Translations under genes and position numbers: made by a program
Notes under the pieces: model-generated
What the model saw: the letters and a program-made list of their open reading frames with translations, nothing else
Databases searched by the model: none
What the model was told of the DNA's origin: nothing
NCBI RefSeq assembly: GCF_900105515.1
Contig: NZ_FNSY01000001.1
Span: 4,886,001 to 4,950,000, forward strand
Direction: 5' to 3'
Origin: Streptomyces sp. 2131.1
Lineage (GTDB): Bacteria > Actinomycetota > Actinomycetes > Streptomycetales > Streptomycetaceae
DNA length: 64,000 nt
Part shown: in pieces, positions 57,860 through 64,000 of the stretch
Layout of the letters: every line of letters starts with the position of its first letter
Numbering within the stretch: position 1 is the stretch's first letter

Positions 57860-58897
57860 TCAGCTCGCCAGCGGGTCGAGGACCATGGGGCTGATCTCGC
57901 CCTCCAGCATGGCGCCCAGGCCCAGGATCGCGCAGGTGTCGGGCTGCTCCGCGATGTGCACCGGCACACCGGTCGCGTCGCGCAGCATCTGGTCGAGGCC
58001 GGGCAGCAGGGCGCTTCCGCCGACCATCATGATCCCGCAGTCCGCGAGGTCGGCCACCAGGTCGGGCGGGCAGTCCCGCAGCACCTTGCCCACGCCGTCG
58101 AGGACGGCGGTGAGCGGGCGGTGGATCGCCTGCCGGATCGCGGCGGTGTCGACCTCGACGGACCGGGCGAGCCCGGTGGCCACGTCGCGGCCGTGGATCT
58201 CGGTGACCGAGGGGCCCCGCGCGGTCAGCCCGGTGCCGCTGAGCGCGAGCTGCAGGGGGCGCACGGACTGGCTCGGCAGCATCAGCTCGTGGTGCTGGCG
58301 CAGGTGCTGGATGACCGCGTGGTCGATCGCGTCGCCGCCGACCGGGAGGCGTACCGCCGTCACGATCGAGCCGAGCGAGAGGACCGCGATCTGCGTCGTC
58401 GCGGCCCCGCACACCATGATCATGGTCGCGGTCGGCTGTTCGACCGGGAGCCCGCTGCCGACGGCCGCCGCGACCAGGGTGTCGACGAGCTCCACCCGCC
58501 GGGCGCCGAGGCCGACCAGGGTCTCCACCGTGGCCCGCCGGGCGAGCGGATCGCTGTCGTGCGGGGTGCAGGCGGCGGCGCGCAGCCAGGGCTTGCGGCG
58601 CAGCTGGCGGCGGAGCTTCTCGCCGAGCAGGTGGCGCAGCATGCGCTGGGCCATCTCGATGTCCACGACGGTCCCGCCGGACACGGGCCGGGCCACCCGG
58701 ATGTAGTCGGGCGTGCGGCCCGTCATCTGCTCGGCCAGCGCGCCCACGGCGATCAGTGAGCCGGTACGGGTGTTGACGGCTGCGACGCTCGGTTCGTCCA
58801 CGACGAGGCCGGGCCCCTTGACGTACACCCGGGTGCGGGCGGCCCCGAGGTCGACGGCGACATGGCAACGGCGCAACTGCTCAAGGCTGACGGTCAC
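57860..58897 (-). CDS. mbl: MreB-like actin homologue (Mbl)
   Basis: This 345-residue bacterial actin has phosphate-1 motif AVDLGAARTRVYVKG near 16-30, connect/phosphate-2 motif MIMVCGAATTQIAVLSLG near 160, and adenosine motif IMMVGGSALLPGLDQML near 292-308. It is shorter and more divergent than MreB. S. coelicolor has such a paralogue (Mbl, SCO2451) implicated in spore-wall and aerial-hypha integrity. I infer orthology from memory and position. GTG 58897 is preceded by GGGAGGAAA. It is followed after 19 bases by a GAF histidine kinase gene. Confidence 0.87.
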   Translation of the reverse strand: MTVSLEQLRRCHVAVDLGAARTRVYVKGPGLVVDEPSVAAVNTRTGSLIAVGALAEQMTGRTPDYIRVARPVSGGTVVDIEMAQRMLRHLLGEKLRRQLRRKPWLRAAACTPHDSDPLARRATVETLVGLGARRVELVDTLVAAAVGSGLPVEQPTATMIMVCGAATTQIAVLSLGSIVTAVRLPVGGDAIDHAVIQHLRQHHELMLPSQSVRPLQLALSGTGLTARGPSVTEIHGRDVATGLARSVEVDTAAIRQAIHRPLTAVLDGVGKVLRDCPPDLVADLADCGIMMVGGSALLPGLDQMLRDATGVPVHIAEQPDTCAILGLGAMLEGEISPMVLDPLAS

Positions 58898-59050
58898 GGC
58901 GGTTTCCTCCCGAGAGCGTTGAGGGGGACCGACGGGCAGCCGGCTCTCCTGAAAGCCTGCGCCGTTCGGACTCCCCGCGCCCGCTGGGCTGAGCCGTAGG
59001 AGGGACCACCTGACGGCGTGTCGAGCGCGCCGCGCGACCCGGCCCGTCAA

Positions 59051-59074
59051 GCCCGTCCGGCGACCGAGGACGCC
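59051..59074. repeat. Streptomyces interspersed repeat, copy 1
   Basis: This is a 24-bp unit of the type GCCCGTCCGGCGAnnGAGG followed by ACGCC, here with CC at the variable positions. Similar elements are scattered in Streptomyces intergenic DNA; their function is unknown. Confidence 0.7.
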
Positions 59075-59105
59075 CGCACGTCCCACACCACCCCCGCCAC
59101 ATCAA

Positions 59106-59129
59106 GCCCGTCCGGCGATTGAGGACGCC
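59106..59129. repeat. Streptomyces interspersed repeat, copy 2
   Basis: This copy has the common GCCCGTCCGGCGATTGAGG form. It lies 55 bases from copy 1. Confidence 0.75.
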
Positions 59130-59145
59130 TGGACGGCAAGTCCCA

Positions 59146-59169
59146 GCCCGTCCGGCGATCGAGGACGCC
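59146..59169. repeat. Streptomyces interspersed repeat, copy 3
   Basis: This copy reads GATCGAGG in the variable part. It abuts the stop codon of the 59170 gene and lies 40 bases from copy 2. The three copies share orientation. Confidence 0.75.
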
Positions 59170-59733
59170 TCAGCCCCCACGCGCCACCCGCTGCAACAAC
59201 CCCCACGTGAACTCCGCGACGCACGCGTCCGCCCCGTCCCCGACCCGCAGCGCGAACCGCGTAGGCGCACTCCCCTCCGTCGGCCGGGCCGGAGCGAACG
59301 CCCGGGCCACCTCGTCCACCGTGGACGACCAGGGCACCAGGTCGTCTACCGTGCGCAGCACCGGCGCGGCAGCGCCCCGCGCCCGTACCAGCCACTCGTT
59401 CCACACCGCTCCGCCCGGCGCCACCATCACCTCGAACCGCAGGTCCGGCCAGAGCGGCACCGGCCACAGCAGCACGTCGAACTCCAGGTCACCGAGGGCC
59501 CGGCGGCCCGTCGACTCCGGCTCACCGAGCACCGAGCGGTAGCGCCGCAGCGCGCCCCGCCCGCGCGGCGCCCGGACCATGGCCTGCCAGCGCCGGTTCG
59601 CCTCGCGCATCTCCGCGAGCGTCGCGCTCAGCTCGTGCCGGGCGTCCTCCACCAGATCCGGCTGGTGGTCCGCCATCCGGCGCAGCAGGACGAGCTGGAA
59701 CTCACGGGGCCCGAAGGGGGCGGAAGCGCTCAT
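59170..59733 (-). CDS. Conserved hypothetical protein
   Basis: This 187-residue soluble protein of unknown function has an N-terminal helical region (FGPREFQLVLLRRMADHQPDLVEDARHELSATLAEMREANRRWQAM split over about 7-55). A probable beta-rich domain follows, with LGDLEFDVLLWPVPLWPDLRFEVMV and a C-terminal ALRVGDGADACVAEFTWGLLQR. I see no catalytic motif, signal or membrane segment. ATG 59733 (MSASAPF) is likeliest; ATG 59742 is an alternative. It ends flush against an interspersed repeat. The MarR gene upstream on the same strand ends 25 bases before it. Confidence 0.75.
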   Translation of the reverse strand: MSASAPFGPREFQLVLLRRMADHQPDLVEDARHELSATLAEMREANRRWQAMVRAPRGRGALRRYRSVLGEPESTGRRALGDLEFDVLLWPVPLWPDLRFEVMVAPGGAVWNEWLVRARGAAAPVLRTVDDLVPWSSTVDEVARAFAPARPTEGSAPTRFALRVGDGADACVAEFTWGLLQRVARGG

Positions 59734-59758
59734 GCCGCCCATCGTGCCCGACCGCCGC

Positions 59759-60190
59759 TCAGGCGCCGGCGCCCAGCATCCGCCGCAGGAGATCCCGCAG
59801 CACCGTCCGGTCCGCGTCCGACAGCCCCGCCAGCGGCTCCCGCGCGAAGTCCAGCGCGTCGCGCAGCTGCAGCGCCGTCGCCGCCCCCCGCTCGGTGGGC
59901 GCGGCCAGTTTCACCCGGCGGTCGGCCGGGTCCGGGCGCCGCTCCACCAGCCCGCGCGCCTCCAGCCGGTCCACGATCCCGGTCACGTTGGACGGCTCGC
60001 ACTTCAGCTTCAGGGCGATCCTGCGCATGGGCAGCGGCTCGACGGACAGGAGTCCGAGGACCCGGGCCTGCGCGCCGGTGAGGTTGTGCGCGGCGGCGGC
60101 CTGCTCGTACTCCTCGTAGTAGCGCGCCACGACGGTGCCGATGAGCTCGATGACTTCGAGGGTCAGGGGATCTGTGCGCGAGGTGGCCAT
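59759..60190 (-). CDS. MarR-family transcriptional regulator
   Basis: This 143-residue winged-helix regulator has the MarR pattern NLTGAQARVLGLLSVEPLPMRRIALKLKCEPSNVTGIVDRLEARGLVERRPDPADRRV (about 38-95, shown by parts). The dimer helices flank it. It has one Cys in the recognition region (KCEPS) but no N-terminal redox Cys, so it is not an OhrR. ATG 60190 follows a -10 TATCCT (60203-60198) by 7 bases, indicating a leaderless mRNA. It is divergent from the oxidoreductase at 60342, and an ACATGAAA/TTTCATGT inverted repeat lies between them. Confidence 0.9.
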   Translation of the reverse strand: MATSRTDPLTLEVIELIGTVVARYYEEYEQAAAAHNLTGAQARVLGLLSVEPLPMRRIALKLKCEPSNVTGIVDRLEARGLVERRPDPADRRVKLAAPTERGAATALQLRDALDFAREPLAGLSDADRTVLRDLLRRMLGAGA

Positions 60191-60218
60191 GACACACAGG
60201 ATACCCAGTTGCTTGACA

Positions 60219-60252
60219 ACATGAAATATCCAGGAGCATGGTTGTTTCATGT
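60219..60252. promoter_or_regulatory. Inverted repeat operator candidate for the MarR regulator
   Basis: ACATGAAA (60219-60226) is mirrored by TTTCATGT (60245-60252) across 18 bp, in an AT-rich divergent promoter. A TTGACA at 60213-60218 could be the -35 of the oxidoreductase promoter. Confidence 0.55.
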
Positions 60253-60270
60253 GGTGAAGCTTTTCCACCG

Positions 60271-60315
60271 CTTCCAGAACCACAGCTTCAAGAACCACAG
60301 CTTCCAGACCGACAC
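60271..60315 (+). repeat. Three tandem 15-bp repeats before the oxidoreductase gene
   Basis: The units CTTCCAGAACCACAG, CTTCAAGAACCACAG and CTTCCAGACCGACAC run head to tail and end 27 bases before ATG 60342, in the probable 5' untranslated region. The motif CTTC-n-AGA is shared with the 14-bp triple repeat at 14711-14752. Confidence 0.75.
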
Positions 60316-60341
60316 CCCCACACCGAGGAGACACCGAGCCC

Positions 60342-61361
60342 ATGTCTGCAGCTCTTCCCGCGTCCGGCCGTGAATGGCACCTCGTAGCCCGTCCGCACGG
60401 CTGGCCGAAGGCCGAGGACTTCGCGCTGCGTGAGGCACCGGTCACCGCCCCCGCCGAGGGCCGGGTCCTCGTGCGCAACCTGCACTTCTCGGTCGACCCG
60501 TACATGCGCGGCCGGATGAACGACGTGAAGTCGTACACCCCGCCCTTCAAGCTCGACCACCCCATGGACGGCGGCGCCGTCGGCGAGGTCATCGCCTCCG
60601 ATGCCGAGGGCTTCGAGGTCGGCGAACACGTCCTGCACGGCCTCGGCTGGCGCGAGTACGCGAGCGTCCCCGCCAAGCACGCGGTGAAGGTCGACGCCTC
60701 GCTCGCCCCGCTCTCCGCCTACCTCGGCGTGCTCGGCATGACCGGCCTCACCGCCTACGCCGGCCTGTTCGACGTGGCGTCCTTCAAGGAGGGCGACGCG
60801 GTCTTCGTCTCCGGCGCCGCCGGCGCGGTCGGCAGCCAGGTCGGCCAGATGGCGAAGATCAAGGGCGCCTCCCGGGTCATCGGCTCCGCCGGCTCCGACG
60901 AGAAGGTCAAGCTCCTCACCGAGGAGTACGGCTTCGACGCCGCGTTCAACTACAAGAACGGCCCCGTCAAGGAGCAGCTCGCAGCGGCCGCCCCCGACGG
61001 CATCGACGTCTACTTCGACAACGTCGGCGGCGAGCACCTGGAGGCCGCGCTCTCCTCGTTCAACGTGCACGGCCGCGCCACCATCTGCGGCATGATCGCC
61101 CAGTACAACGCCACCGAGCCCACCCCGGCCCCGCGCAACCTCGCGCTCGTCATCGGCAAGCGGCTGCGGCTCCAGGGCATGCTCGTCGGCGACCACGCCG
61201 ACCTCCAGCAGCAGTTCGTCCACGAAGTGGCCGGCTGGCTGAACTCGGGCGAGCTGAAGTACCGCGAGACCGTCGTCGAGGGCATCGAGAACGGCGCCGA
61301 CGCCTTCCTCGGTCTGCTGCGCGGCGAGAACACCGGGAAGATGATCGTCTCCCTCGGCTGA
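60342..61361 (+). CDS. NADP-dependent medium-chain oxidoreductase (CurA/leukotriene-B4-dehydrogenase type)
   Basis: This 339-residue zinc-independent MDR enzyme reduces activated double bonds or quinones with NADPH. The pattern FSVDPYMRGRMNDVKSYTPPF is near 48-68, and GMTGLTAYAGLFDV near 130. The nucleotide motif GAAGAVGSQVGQMAKIKGA is near 152-170, and YFDNVGGEHLEAALSSFN near 225-242. ATG 60342 is preceded by CACCGAGGAGACACC. It is divergent from a MarR regulator. A triple 15-bp repeat sits in its leader. MarR-plus-reductase pairs often respond to electrophiles or phenolics. Confidence 0.92.
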   Translation: MSAALPASGREWHLVARPHGWPKAEDFALREAPVTAPAEGRVLVRNLHFSVDPYMRGRMNDVKSYTPPFKLDHPMDGGAVGEVIASDAEGFEVGEHVLHGLGWREYASVPAKHAVKVDASLAPLSAYLGVLGMTGLTAYAGLFDVASFKEGDAVFVSGAAGAVGSQVGQMAKIKGASRVIGSAGSDEKVKLLTEEYGFDAAFNYKNGPVKEQLAAAAPDGIDVYFDNVGGEHLEAALSSFNVHGRATICGMIAQYNATEPTPAPRNLALVIGKRLRLQGMLVGDHADLQQQFVHEVAGWLNSGELKYRETVVEGIENGADAFLGLLRGENTGKMIVSLG

Positions 61362-61382
61362 ACCGCGTTTCCCCGCACCCGT

Positions 61383-61388
61383 TAGGCT
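61383..61388 (+). promoter_or_regulatory. Candidate ohr -10 element
   Basis: TAGGCT lies 61 bases before ATG 61450 in the 88-bp gap after the oxidoreductase gene. Confidence 0.4.
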
Positions 61389-61449
61389 CAACCCAACCGT
61401 CGCGATCGTGGGCGCGAGTCGCGGCGCACCAGCAGGAGGAATCCTCAGC

Positions 61450-61878
61450 ATGACCATTCAGGACATTGCCGTCGCGTACACCGCCGTCGCCACCGCGGAG
61501 AACGGCCGTGACGGCCGCGTCGCCTCGGACGACGGCAAGCTCGACGTCGTCGTCAACCCGCCGAAGGAGATGGGCGGCAGCGGCGCCGGCACCAACCCGG
61601 AGCAGCTCTTCGCCGCCGGTTACAGCGCCTGCTTCCAGGGCGCACTGGGCGTCGTGGCCCGCCAGGAGAAGGCCGACATCTCCGGCTCCACGGTGACCGC
61701 GGCCGTCTCCATCGGCAAGACCGAGGCCGGCGGCTTCGGCCTGGAGGTCGCCATCACCGCGACCATCCCGACCGTCGACGAGGCGACCGCGCGGGCGCTC
61801 GTCGAGAAGGCCCACCAGGTCTGCCCGTACTCGAACGCCACGCGCGGCAACATCAAGGTGGAGCTCGCGGTCGCCTGA
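61450..61878 (+). CDS. ohr: Organic hydroperoxide resistance protein (Ohr/OsmC)
   Basis: This 142-residue thiol peroxidase reduces organic hydroperoxides. The two catalytic cysteines are present in GYSACFQGAL (about residue 60) and in QVCPYSNATRGN (about 125). GSGAGTNPEQLFAAGYSACF is the classic Ohr signature. ATG 61450 follows AGGAGG by 11 bases, excluding the earlier in-frame start. An OhrR gene is not visible; the nearby MarR lacks the redox cysteine. Confidence 0.94.
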   Translation: MTIQDIAVAYTAVATAENGRDGRVASDDGKLDVVVNPPKEMGGSGAGTNPEQLFAAGYSACFQGALGVVARQEKADISGSTVTAAVSIGKTEAGGFGLEVAITATIPTVDEATARALVEKAHQVCPYSNATRGNIKVELAVA

Positions 61879-61919
61879 CCGTCCCCGCACCACTGAACGA
61901 GCCCCGTCCCGGACCCCGT

Positions 61920-61925
61920 TAGGCT
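61920..61925 (+). promoter_or_regulatory. -10 element of a leaderless EI24-gene mRNA
   Basis: TAGGCT ends 6 bases before ATG 61932; there is no ribosome-binding site. Confidence 0.5.
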
Positions 61926-61931
61926 GACGCC

Positions 61932-62717
61932 ATGCGTGATCTCGGGGCGGGGCTCGGTTTTCTGGTCAAGGGCCAACGCTGGGTGTTCGGCCACGGCAAA
62001 TGGTTCGGGATAGGGCTGCTGCCCGGTCTGATCACCCTCGTGGTGTACGCGGGCGCCCTCGTCGGCCTCGGCTACGGCGCCGACGACCTGGCGGAGTGGG
62101 CGACACCGTTCGCCGACGACTGGTCCTCGCCCTGGCCCGGCCTGCTGCGCAACGCGCTGACCGCACTGGTCTTCGTCCTCGGCCTCTTCCTGGCCGTCAT
62201 CACCTTCACCGCCGTGACCCTGCTCGTCGGGCAGCCCTTCTACGAGTCGCTGTCCGAGGAGGTCGAGCGCACCGAGGGCGGCACGGTCCCCGAGTCCGGA
62301 CTGCCCCTCTGGCGGGAGCTGTGGATCTCCGCCCGCGACAGCGTGCGCATTCTCGTGCGGGTCGGGCTGTACGCGGTCCTGCTCTTCGCCCTCGGATTCC
62401 TCCCCGTCGTCGGGCAGACCGTCGTCCCCGTCATCGGCTTCTGCGTCACCGGCTACTTCCTCGCCGAGGAGCTGACCGCCGTCGCCCTCCAGCGCCGGGG
62501 CATGGTGCTCAAGGACCGGCTCGCCCTGCTGCGCGGCAACCGCCTGCGCACCCTCGGCTTCGGCGTACCGCTGGGGCTGGCCTTCATGGTGCCGTTCGTC
62601 GCCGTGTTCCTCATGCCGGGCGCCGTCGCCGGGGCCACCCTGCTGGCGCGCGGCCTGGTCGGCGACGAGGAGCCGGCGGACGGCGCAGGCAAGGGCGAGA
62701 CGGTCGCCGCGGACTGA
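61932..62717 (+). CDS. EI24-domain (CysZ-like) integral membrane protein
   Basis: This 261-residue protein has about five to six hydrophobic helices (about 20-48, 70-105, 140-190, 215-240) and the EI24/CysZ pattern FGIGLLPGLITLVVY with LVGQPFYESLSEEVER. It ends with a short acidic tail. CysZ relatives import sulfate, but actinobacterial members of this family are uncharacterised. The start ATG 61932 fits a leaderless promoter. It converges on the aldose epimerase gene 11 bases away. Confidence 0.87.
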   Translation: MRDLGAGLGFLVKGQRWVFGHGKWFGIGLLPGLITLVVYAGALVGLGYGADDLAEWATPFADDWSSPWPGLLRNALTALVFVLGLFLAVITFTAVTLLVGQPFYESLSEEVERTEGGTVPESGLPLWRELWISARDSVRILVRVGLYAVLLFALGFLPVVGQTVVPVIGFCVTGYFLAEELTAVALQRRGMVLKDRLALLRGNRLRTLGFGVPLGLAFMVPFVAVFLMPGAVAGATLLARGLVGDEEPADGAGKGETVAAD

Positions 62718-62728
62718 GCGGTCCCGGG

Positions 62729-63727
62729 TCAGCGCACCGAGAACCCGTACACCGTCGTCGACACGAACTCCTCGCCCGGCCGCAGCACCGTGCTCGGGAA
62801 CTCCGGACGGTTCGGCGAGTCCGGGAAGTGCTGGGTCTCCAAGGCGATCCCGGCGCACGGGCCGAACGGCCGGCCGTCGAAGTGGTCCGCGGTGTACAGC
62901 TGGAGCCCGGGCTCCGTCGTCGTGACCGTCAGGACCCGCCCCGACACCTCGTCGTACAGCTCGGCCGCCGCACCCGCCGCGTCCGCGTCGAGCACGAAGT
63001 TGTGGTCGTACTCCTTGGTCACCGGACGGGCCTCCCGGAAGTCGAACCGGGTGCCCTCCACCGGCAGGAACTCGCCCGTCGGCAGCGACTCCGCGTCCAC
63101 CGGCGTGACCGCCCCCGCCGCGATCCGCAGCCGCTGGCCGAGCGCGCTGCCGCTGTCCGCGCCCGCCAGGTTCCAGTAGGTGTGGTTCGTCAGGTTCAGC
63201 ACGGTCGGCGCGTCCGTCACCGCCCGGTACGCGATCCGCAGCGCGCCGTCCTCGTCCAGGGTGTACGCCGCTGTCAGCTCCACCCGCCCCGGGAAGCCCT
63301 CCTCGCCGTCCGCCGAGACGAGGGACAGCTCCACCCCGTCCGCGGTCTCCCGCGCGTCCCAGACCCGCTTGTCGAAGCCGCACTCCCCGCCGTGCACGTG
63401 GTTGCGGCCCTCGTTGCGCGTGAGGTGGTGGGTCCGGCCGTCCAGCTCGAAGGACGCCCCGCCGATCCGGTTCGCGTACCGGCCGACCAGCGCCCCGAAG
63501 TAGGGCCCGGCGTACTCCTGGTACGAGGCCAGGTCCGGCAGCCCGAGCGCGATCCCGGCCCGCACCCCGTCCCGGTCCGGCACCTCGGCCGACTGCACGA
63601 TGCCGCCGTACGTCAGGACGCGCACCCGCGTGCCGCCCCGCTCCAGCGTCCAGCGGTGCACGGCGGTGCCGTCCGCGAGGGTGCCGAAGTGTTCCGTACT
63701 CATCACCGTGTTCGAACCCGTCTGCAT
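62729..63727 (-). CDS. galM: Aldose 1-epimerase (galactose mutarotase)
   Basis: This 332-residue beta-sandwich enzyme interconverts alpha and beta anomers of aldoses. The substrate Arg/His are in GRYANRIGGASF and GRNHVHGG, the catalytic His in LTNHTYWNLAG (about 175), and the catalytic Glu in IALETQHFPDSPN (about 300). I start at ATG 63727 (MQTGSN) because a TAGAGT -10 (63741-63736) precedes it by 8 bases. ATG 63703 is an alternative. The -10 overlaps the stop codon of the upstream hydrolase gene. Confidence 0.92.
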   Translation of the reverse strand: MQTGSNTVMSTEHFGTLADGTAVHRWTLERGGTRVRVLTYGGIVQSAEVPDRDGVRAGIALGLPDLASYQEYAGPYFGALVGRYANRIGGASFELDGRTHHLTRNEGRNHVHGGECGFDKRVWDARETADGVELSLVSADGEEGFPGRVELTAAYTLDEDGALRIAYRAVTDAPTVLNLTNHTYWNLAGADSGSALGQRLRIAAGAVTPVDAESLPTGEFLPVEGTRFDFREARPVTKEYDHNFVLDADAAGAAAELYDEVSGRVLTVTTTEPGLQLYTADHFDGRPFGPCAGIALETQHFPDSPNRPEFPSTVLRPGEEFVSTTVYGFSVR

Positions 63728-63738
63728 GATCAGCGACT

Positions 63739-64000
63739 CTACGCGGGCGGGCGGACCGCCGTGACGTTGCGGTAGGCGATCTCCGCGAGCCTGGCCTGGC
63801 CGTTGCGGCCGGGGTGGAACCAGTCCCACTGGCTGAGCTGCTTGCCGGTGAACCGGTAGTCGTACACCGCCCCGCCGTCGTACCGGCAGCGGCTGTCCTT
63901 CGCGCAGACCTCGCGCAGCACCTCGTTGTACGCCACGACGCGCTCCTGCACCGCCGTGCGCCGGGCCACCGCCGCCGCGCCCATGTCGTCCGCGTCGCTC
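63739..64000 (-). CDS. SGNH/GDSL hydrolase, C-terminal part only
   Basis: The C-terminal 87 residues of a secreted-type esterase/lipase continue past the window edge. The catalytic block V DxxH is visible in WDWFHPGRNGQARLAE, and CAKDSRCRYDGGAVYDYRFTG suggests an extracellular disulfide. The N-terminus with the GDSL serine is outside. Its stop is 11 bases before the galM start. Confidence 0.8.
   Translation of the reverse strand, partial: SDADDMGAAAVARRTAVQERVVAYNEVLREVCAKDSRCRYDGGAVYDYRFTGKQLSQWDWFHPGRNGQARLAEIAYRNVTAVRPPA

Noticed and set aside
59759..60190. MarR regulator as OhrR for the nearby ohr gene
   Set aside because: It lacks the reactive N-terminal cysteine of OhrR and is divergent from the oxidoreductase rather than adjacent to ohr.

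Overview
This window is chromosomal DNA from a Streptomyces or very close relative. It has very high GC with strong third-position GC bias, and several gene families here are familiar from that genus (an hrdA-type sigma factor, an Mbl-type MreB paralogue, MatB, twin-arginine secreted beta-lactamase). Several promoters show a -10 box only 6-8 nt before the start codon, which points to leaderless mRNAs. From memory, the order znu, glyS, ppdK, nirBD, SoxR-box FMN reductase, dnaG, hrdA, ABC pair, tRNAs, mbl, matB follows the S. coelicolor SCO2505 to SCO2440 region. That correspondence was not checked by alignment.

Layout. 1-3.5 kb: zinc uptake genes under candidate Zur boxes, glycyl-tRNA synthetase, and a small conserved protein preceded by a possible 9-codon leader. 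3.6-8.6 kb: two DHA2-type drug exporters, an XRE regulator, and a class A beta-lactamase one step upstream of the second exporter. 8.7-16.1 kb: dusB, ppdK, a winged-helix regulator, a VOC protein and a short-chain dehydrogenase. 16.2-20.2 kb: assimilatory nitrite reductase (nirBD) with a four-half-site GlnR-like box, then a TauE/SafE permease. 20.2-30 kb: sortase plus secreted wall protein, amino-acid and redox enzymes (one with a SoxR-like box), cutA, a DUF218 protein, a HAD phosphatase, a sirohydrochlorin chelatase-like protein (a possible siroheme source for NirB), dgt and a ferredoxin-reductase-like flavoprotein. 30-39 kb: dnaG followed by an hrdA-type sigma factor, a heterodimeric ABC exporter, a xylulokinase-like kinase and a small membrane protein. 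39.0-39.45 kb: two tRNA-Asn genes and one CAT-anticodon tRNA.

39.5-49.5 kb is an accessory block with visibly different, lower-GC codon use. It begins with a degraded PIN/VapC-like fragment just after the CAT tRNA. Four co-oriented genes follow, the last three joined by 4-base ATGA overlaps: a 272-residue protein of unknown family, a CHAT cysteine protease fused to a P-loop ATPase, a 1720-residue STAND ATPase/helical-repeat protein ending in a CHAT-like domain that has lost its catalytic residues, and a HExxH zinc metalloprotease. I read this as an undescribed immune or programmed-death locus: ATPase sensor, protease relay, and a candidate effector that might be pore-forming and gasdermin-like. 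The effector assignment is a hypothesis, not an identification.

49.5-64 kb returns to core genes: an MFS exporter, a double VOC protein, matB with a fused acyl-CoA carboxyltransferase, a nitrate/nitrite MFS porter divergent from an Lrp regulator, mbl with a GAF histidine kinase whose ATPase domain looks degenerate, an interspersed repeat in three copies, a MarR regulator divergent from an NADP-dependent oxidoreductase, ohr, an EI24 membrane protein, aldose epimerase and the end of an SGNH hydrolase.
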